64,000 nucleotides of DNA, taken from assembly GCA_016720075.1 (NCBI GenBank), contig JADJXW010000004.1, positions 212,536 through 276,535 on the forward strand. The letters run 5' to 3'. Below, in pieces: positions 59,372 to 64,000 of this stretch (within the stretch, counting starts at the first letter, position 1; every line of letters starts with the position of its first letter). The position numbers and the translations under genes were made by a program. The stretch comes from Pseudomonadota bacterium. GTDB taxonomy: Bacteria > Pseudomonadota > Gammaproteobacteria > Steroidobacterales > Steroidobacteraceae. The notes beneath the pieces were generated by a model. The model saw only the letters and a program-made list of their open reading frames with translations, did not search any database and was not told where the DNA came from.

Positions 59372-61631
59372 TTGAACACCGAAGTTCGCCGCGATTCCGC
59401 CGTGTGTCTGAAGGCCCTCTTTGCCGCAACCGCATCTGTCGCGACGGCCGGCGCCGCCGCGCAGGCACTGCCGCCGCAACCTGACAGCGTGCAGCTGGAG
59501 GAGGTCGTGGTGACTTCGCAGCGCCGCGCAGAGAATCTCCAGTCCGTCCCGCTTTCCGTCACCGTGCTCGGCGGCGACCTGATCCAGGACCTGCAGCTCT
59601 CCACTACCGAGGGTCTGGCCCAGTTCACTCCCAGCCTCTATATCTATGCCGAGGCCGTTGGCTCGGAGCGCTACACCATCCGTGGCCTGGGCCGCACCAC
59701 GGAAGATCTCAGTTCCGATCCCGGCGTGGCGGTATTCCTCAACGATGCGTACCTGCCGCGGCAGGGCGTTGCCAACATGGGCATGTTCGACGTGGAGCGC
59801 GTGGAAGTGCTCAAGGGTCCGCAGGGGACCTTGTATGGCAAGAATGCCTCGGCGGGCGCCATCAACATCATCACGCGCGCGCCGACGCGCGATCTTTCCG
59901 GCTACTTCGACGTGAACGTGGGCAATTTCGGCCGCCTCGACGTCCACGGCGCAGCCAGCGGCGGGCTGGGAGAAATCGCCAGCGGACGCGTTGCGTTCAT
60001 GTATGAATCGCGTGATGGCCTGTACCGGAATCTCACCACCGGCCAGTCGGCCAACGACGTGGACATGCGTGGCGTGCGCGGAACCCTGCGGTTCGAGCCA
60101 TCGGATGTGCTGATGGTGGATCTGGTCGCCGACTGGAGTCGGGCGCGGCAGAATGGCGTGCTCAAGAGCATCATCGCCGACGTACCCGGCACGCTCTATG
60201 AATTCTTCACCCGCAACCCCGTGACCGGCCGGCCACGGCCGGGTGTCACGTTGCCGGGGCAGGAGGCGGATATCCGTTCCGCGCGCTCCGGAATCAATGG
60301 TTTCCAGGGGCTGGAAACCCGCGGCCTCGTGCTGAACGGGCGTTACAGTGCGGGCAGTTTCGATGTGGTGTCCATCACCAGCTGGCGCGACGAGGACAGC
60401 TACGGCCAGGAGGACAACGGCCGCGCGCGAGATCACCTCATACGCGGATTCCACGCAGTCCACCTGGTCCGGCGCACAGGAGCTGCGCTTCATCTCCAAC
60501 GCTGCCGCCGATGCGCGTGCTTCCTGGACGGCGGGCCTCTATTTCTTCCATCAGGAAGGCGACCGCTCGATGGCGACCTACCGCAACGTTGCCCCTTTCA
60601 GCGGCATCACCACCTTCGAGCAGCACCTGGACACCGATTCCTACGCTGCATTTGGCGAGGCCGGCATTCGTCTCGCGGATCGCTGGAAGTTCACCGGCGG
60701 CCTGCGATACACCCGCGAGACCAAGGACTTCGCCCTGAATGCCTACGCCACCCGCATTCCCGGCATCGCGGCCACCGGTCCCATCACGCCGTTCCTCAGC
60801 GCCGGCAATTTCACCGCCGCAACCTCGCATACCTGGAGCAAGCTTTCGCCCAAGGGCGTGCTGGAGTTCCAGGTTTCGGACGATGTCATGACGTATGTCT
60901 CCGTTGCCCAGGGCTTCAAGAGCGGAGGGTTCGTCGGCCAGCCGCCGGCGCCGCCCATCGACCAGTTCGCGCCGGAGAACGTCATCAACTACGAGCTGGG
61001 CCTGAAGGGAGAGTTCCTGGGGCGGCGTCTGCGCACCAATGTGGCGCTGTTCTTCAGTGACTACGACGATCTGCAGCTGCAGAGCTTCGATCTCAACGGC
61101 CTGCCATCCACCAGCACGGCCGACGCGCGCAACAAGGGCGTGGAACTGGATTTCATGGCGCAGATCACGTCGAGGTTCATGCTGCGCGGGGGATTCTCCT
61201 TCACCAGTCCGGAATACAAGCACTACATCAGCCAGCAACCGGGCTTTACTGATCCCGCCCATACCTTCGACATGTCCGGCAGGCGTCTGGCCGGAATGCC
61301 GGCGCGCGATGCGAATCTGATGCTCGATTACCGTCTGCCGATCGGCGCGCGCGGTGAACTGGGCCTGCAGCTGAATGCTGTCCATGCCGGTGACATCCGC
61401 ACGGAATTCGGTTCCACGCTTTGGGCGCCGTCCTACACCGATGCCGACGTGCGCATCAGCTGGGAGCCGCTGAATGCCTCATGGAAGGTTGCCGGCTGGG
61501 TGAAGAACGTGACCGACGAGCTGTACTATCGGGGTGGCGGTCCGCTGGCCAAATACCAGACCAATGTGGTGCGGCTTGGCCTGGTGAACGATCCGCGCGC
61601 CTATGGAGTGAACCTGCAGTTCAGCTTCTGA
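59372..61631 (+). pseudogene. TonB-dependent receptor, one frameshift
   Basis: The start is taken as TTG 59372, with GGGAGAA upstream and a signal peptide (CLKALFAATASVATAGAAAQA); an earlier frame start lies inside the operator. The plug begins LEEVVVTSQRRAENLQSVPL and includes VEVLKGPQGTLYGKNASAGAINIITRAP. Near 60428 one base shift joins GQEDNGRAR to EITSYADSTQSTWSGAQELRF. The barrel continues to the C-terminal YGVNLQFSF, an outer-membrane signature. The joined protein has about 752 residues. Such receptors import large substrates such as oligosaccharides or siderophores. The neighbours point to a sulfated carbon source. Confidence 0.85.
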
Positions 61632-61633
61632 GG

Positions 61634-63349
61634 ATGCCCATGCTGTCCCGTGCCGAGTTCCTGAGAATGATGGCTGGTGCGGCGGGCGCCGCATTGACCG
61701 GGTGCCGCCTGCAGGAGCCGCCGTCGGCGCCAGCGTTTTCCCATCGGCGGCGACCCAATGTGCTGCTGCTCCTGACCGACCAGGAGCGTTCGTGGCAGGA
61801 TCTTCCCTCAGGACTCCGGTTGCCTCGCCGGCACGCCATCGCGGCGCGTGGCGTGAGCTTTCAGCAGTACCACGTGGCCGCGATGGCTTGCGCGCCCTCG
61901 CGTTCTGCCATCTATACCGGGCAGCACATACAGCGCACCGGCGTGTTCGACAATCCGGGCAAGACGCCCGGCCGCAAGGAGCTCGATCCGGCGGCGACGC
62001 CCACCATTGGCGCCATGATGCGCGCCGCAGGCTACCGCACGGCCTATGTCGGCAAGTGGCATCTCAGCTCCATCACCCGGGCCGCGGACAGCGATCTCCG
62101 GGGCGCGCTGCAGTCCTTCGGTTTCGATGAATACATTCCGGCGCTGGCGGACGGCGATACGCTGGACGCCGCGCTGGAGGGGCTGGAGCGCGATGCGCCG
62201 ATCGCGGCCAGCGTCGGGCGCTGGCTGCAGGCCAATGCCGGCACGAAGAGTGATGACAGACCGTGGTTTCTGGCGGTCAATCTCATCAATCCGCACGACA
62301 TCCAGTATCTGGATGCCACCGGTCACCAGCGCGAGCAGGTGCATCCACGTTTCGCCTCCGAGATGTCGCCGGTGCCGGACCGCGACCCGTACCGGGATGA
62401 TCCGGGTTTCGACCTGCCGGCGAGCTTCCCCGGCCCCCGTCTGCGCCCGATCGCCGCGCATCGTGCCTATGTCGAGGACGCCGAGGTCTTTTACGGCGAC
62501 CTGCCGCTGGACGACACGGCAGCATGGCGGCGCTACCAGAACTACTACTTCAACTGTCTGCGCGATGTGGATCGCCAGATCGGCGCCATTGTCGATGCGC
62601 TGGACGGCAGCCCGGCGGGTGGCGGGACCATGCTGGTTTTCAGCTCGGATCATGGCGAGATGGGCGGTGCGCAGGGCCTGCGGCTCAAGGGTCCGTTCGT
62701 CTACAAGGAAAACTTCCGCGTGCCGCTGCTGATCGTGCATCCGGATATTCGCAGTGGAGCGGTATCCACTTCGTCGCTGGCTTCGGGCGTTGATCTGGCG
62801 CCGACTCTGCTTGCGGCTGCCAGGGTGCCGGATGAGCAGCGGGCGGAGCGTTATCCGGCGCTCAAGGGCCGCAATCTCCTTGCCGTGGCGGCAGCGCCCC
62901 GGACAGCTGTGCGCGATGCGCTGCTGTTCAATTGCAGCATCGTGCATTGCTGCAACCCTCTCAAGAAGCAGGAGATGGTGGCGGGTCTGTACGCGCTGAA
63001 GCCGGGCGAGAGGCCCGCGCCGCGCCGTTTTCCGGACGATTTCGTCCAGCTCGGCGACCGCAGTTTCCTGCGTGCCCTGTTCGATGGCCGTTACAAGCTG
63101 GGGCGCTACTTCGCTCCCGCTCAGCATCACCGGCCGGCGGACTGGGAGACTCTGACGCGATACAACGACCTGGAGCTGTACGACACGCAGACCGACCCCA
63201 ATGAGATGAAGAATCTGGCTGCCGATCCTGCACAGCGTGAACTCATCCTGCGTCTGAACGGCCAGCTCAACGCCCTGCTGGACGGGGAGGCGGGGGGTGA
63301 CGATGGCTCCTATCTGTCGGGCGATCCCGCCCTCTGGCGCCTGGAGTAA
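61634..63349 (+). CDS. Lipoprotein sulfatase (formylglycine type)
   Basis: ATG 61634 lies 2 bp after the receptor stop. The N-terminus LRMMAGAAGAALTGC is a lipoprotein signal with a lipobox ending at Cys. The catalytic CAPSR motif (MACAPSRSAIYTGQ) matches C/S-x-P-x-R, where Cys is changed to formylglycine. Metal-binding PNVLLLLTDQ, the VGKWHL Lys/His and SSDHGEMGG are all present. The protein has 571 residues, normal for the family. It would remove sulfate esters from a substrate in the periplasm, supplying the receptor pathway or preparing imported material. An activating FGE enzyme is not in view. Confidence 0.92.
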   Translation: MPMLSRAEFLRMMAGAAGAALTGCRLQEPPSAPAFSHRRRPNVLLLLTDQERSWQDLPSGLRLPRRHAIAARGVSFQQYHVAAMACAPSRSAIYTGQHIQRTGVFDNPGKTPGRKELDPAATPTIGAMMRAAGYRTAYVGKWHLSSITRAADSDLRGALQSFGFDEYIPALADGDTLDAALEGLERDAPIAASVGRWLQANAGTKSDDRPWFLAVNLINPHDIQYLDATGHQREQVHPRFASEMSPVPDRDPYRDDPGFDLPASFPGPRLRPIAAHRAYVEDAEVFYGDLPLDDTAAWRRYQNYYFNCLRDVDRQIGAIVDALDGSPAGGGTMLVFSSDHGEMGGAQGLRLKGPFVYKENFRVPLLIVHPDIRSGAVSTSSLASGVDLAPTLLAAARVPDEQRAERYPALKGRNLLAVAAAPRTAVRDALLFNCSIVHCCNPLKKQEMVAGLYALKPGERPAPRRFPDDFVQLGDRSFLRALFDGRYKLGRYFAPAQHHRPADWETLTRYNDLELYDTQTDPNEMKNLAADPAQRELILRLNGQLNALLDGEAGGDDGSYLSGDPALWRLE

Positions 63350-63356
63350 GCAGGCG

Positions 63357-63779
63357 ATGGATCCCATTGAGCGCTTTGCGATCGAGGACCTGCTCACCGA
63401 GTTCGGCCTGCGCGTGGACCATGGACGTGCGCCCGCGGTGGCTGAACTGTTCATTGAAGAGGGTCTGATTGTCACGCCGGCATTCTCGCTCTGCGGCCGT
63501 GAGCAGATCGCCGCCCACTTCACCCGGCGCGATGCCGGCGGCAATGTGGTGTCGCGTCACCAATGGTCGAATCTGAGGCTGGAGCAGCTGGACAATGGCG
63601 ATGTGCGTGCGCGGATGATCGTGCATACGCAGCTCGGCACGCGCACCGCTGCCGGGCCAGTGAAGCCGGACCATTCCATGGTGGGCGATTCGGTCGACGT
63701 CGTGCGCCGCACCGCCGAGGGCTGGAGATTCGTCGAGCGGAAGCTGGAGATGGCGTTTCGCTGGGCGCCTGGGCCCTAG
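63357..63779 (+). CDS. SnoaL-like (NTF2-fold) protein
   Basis: ATG 63357 is 7 bp after the sulfatase stop. The 140-residue protein has IEDLLTEFGLRVDHGRAPAVAELF, FSLCGREQIAAHFTRRD, QWSNLRLEQL and GWRFVERKLEM, the cone-shaped SnoaL_4 fold of small isomerase or dehydratase-like enzymes. No specific activity can be told. It is probably part of the receptor-sulfatase operon. Its stop overlaps, tail to tail, with the FAH-family gene on the other strand. Confidence 0.8.
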   Translation: MDPIERFAIEDLLTEFGLRVDHGRAPAVAELFIEEGLIVTPAFSLCGREQIAAHFTRRDAGGNVVSRHQWSNLRLEQLDNGDVRARMIVHTQLGTRTAAGPVKPDHSMVGDSVDVVRRTAEGWRFVERKLEMAFRWAPGP

Positions 63780-64000
63780 GCGAATCCGGGTGCCACGAAG
63801 CCCGCCGGCGCGCGGACGACGCGGTTCTCGATGGCGCCGATACGCTCCACTTCCACGCGCACGACGTCGCCCTCGGTGAGGAAGCGCGGAGGATTCATCA
63901 GCGCGCCGACGCCGGCTGGTGATCCGGTGGCGAGGATATCGCCGGGCTCGAGCGTGAACACGGAGGACAGTTCCGCAATCATGTCCCAGCAGTCGTGGAG
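63776..64000 (-). CDS. Fumarylacetoacetate hydrolase family protein, C-terminal part (cut by window edge)
   Basis: The frame is open to the right edge and ends at 63776. It reads MIAELSSVFTLEPGDILATG followed by SPAGVGALMNPPRFLTEGDVVRVEVERIG, the conserved C-terminal half of FAH hydrolases with ATGSPAGVG. The family cleaves or decarboxylates diketo acids, for example 2,4-diketo-3-deoxy sugar acids, a fitting step after an IlvD/EDD-type dehydratase. The N-terminus lies outside the window. Confidence 0.88.
   Translation of the reverse strand, partial: LHDCWDMIAELSSVFTLEPGDILATGSPAGVGALMNPPRFLTEGDVVRVEVERIGAIENRVVRAPAGFVAPGFA

Overview
The window is GC-rich (roughly 63-66% by eye) and carries proteobacterial families: TonB-dependent receptor, sulfatase, PQQ-type sugar dehydrogenase, DUF6152 proteins, a MR/MLE-family enzyme, ChrBAC chromate resistance, and nuoD and cobT fragments. 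I read it as chromosome of a soil or water gammaproteobacterium, perhaps of the Steroidobacter/Nevskia/Xanthomonas side. No rRNA or complete tRNA gene is visible, so the taxon is only inferred.

Layout. 1-10.96 kb is fairly ordinary chromosome: the end of a TPR protein, secreted hydrolases and a sugar dehydrogenase, then two related modules of exported proteins (4341-7151 and 9451-10959), each with a DUF6152 protein, around a Tat-exported enolase-superfamily enzyme. From 10.96 to 57.5 kb the window is a mosaic of short accessory modules. In order these are: an AraC regulator beside broken peroxiredoxin/AhpD-like/protoglobin genes; a Fic gene with a partner; a DevBCA-like exporter with its TetR regulator; a two-subunit heme-copper oxidase with SCO, a membrane protein and an HPP-CBS protein; HigBA; a wHTH-kinase-TPR sensor; an Ig/RCC1 lipoprotein; a single-gene unit between two tRNA-Met-like 3' ends; a second Fic copy; an AraC/GyrI-like regulator; a chromate-resistance cluster; an AbiE toxin-antitoxin pair; TPR and exported proteins of unknown function; a TRIC-type channel; and a DUF433/DUF5615 pair. 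57.5-64 kb is a catabolic locus: IlvD/EDD dehydratase, TonB receptor, lipoprotein sulfatase, SnoaL-like protein and an FAH-family hydrolase. Two of its genes share an ATTGTCGACAAT palindrome.

The most striking structure is what separates the modules. A repeat of about 140 bp occurs six times complete and at least twice truncated, always in the same orientation and nearly always at a module boundary. Its left edge, read on the minus strand, encodes xxEWE-stop (mostly TIEWE-stop), the universal C-terminus of GMP synthase GuaA, whose 3' end is a known integration hotspot. I interpret the copies as stacked attachment-site junctions of successive islands. A second family of 58-59 bp palindromic repeats occurs five times and flanks the TRIC gene on both sides. 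Two places repeat the order palindrome, integrase arm-domain fragment, IS6-like element, half repeat. IS91/ISCR-type oriIS ends are scattered through the region. At 55.2-57.5 kb two IS91 remnants bracket a nuoD fragment and abut an internally deleted cobT.

Many genes are interrupted by one single-base frameshift, several of them in G or C runs of three to five. This suggests homopolymer errors in the assembly, so most single-frameshift genes listed as pseudogenes may be intact in the organism. Genes with several lesions are more likely decayed, but that too is not certain.
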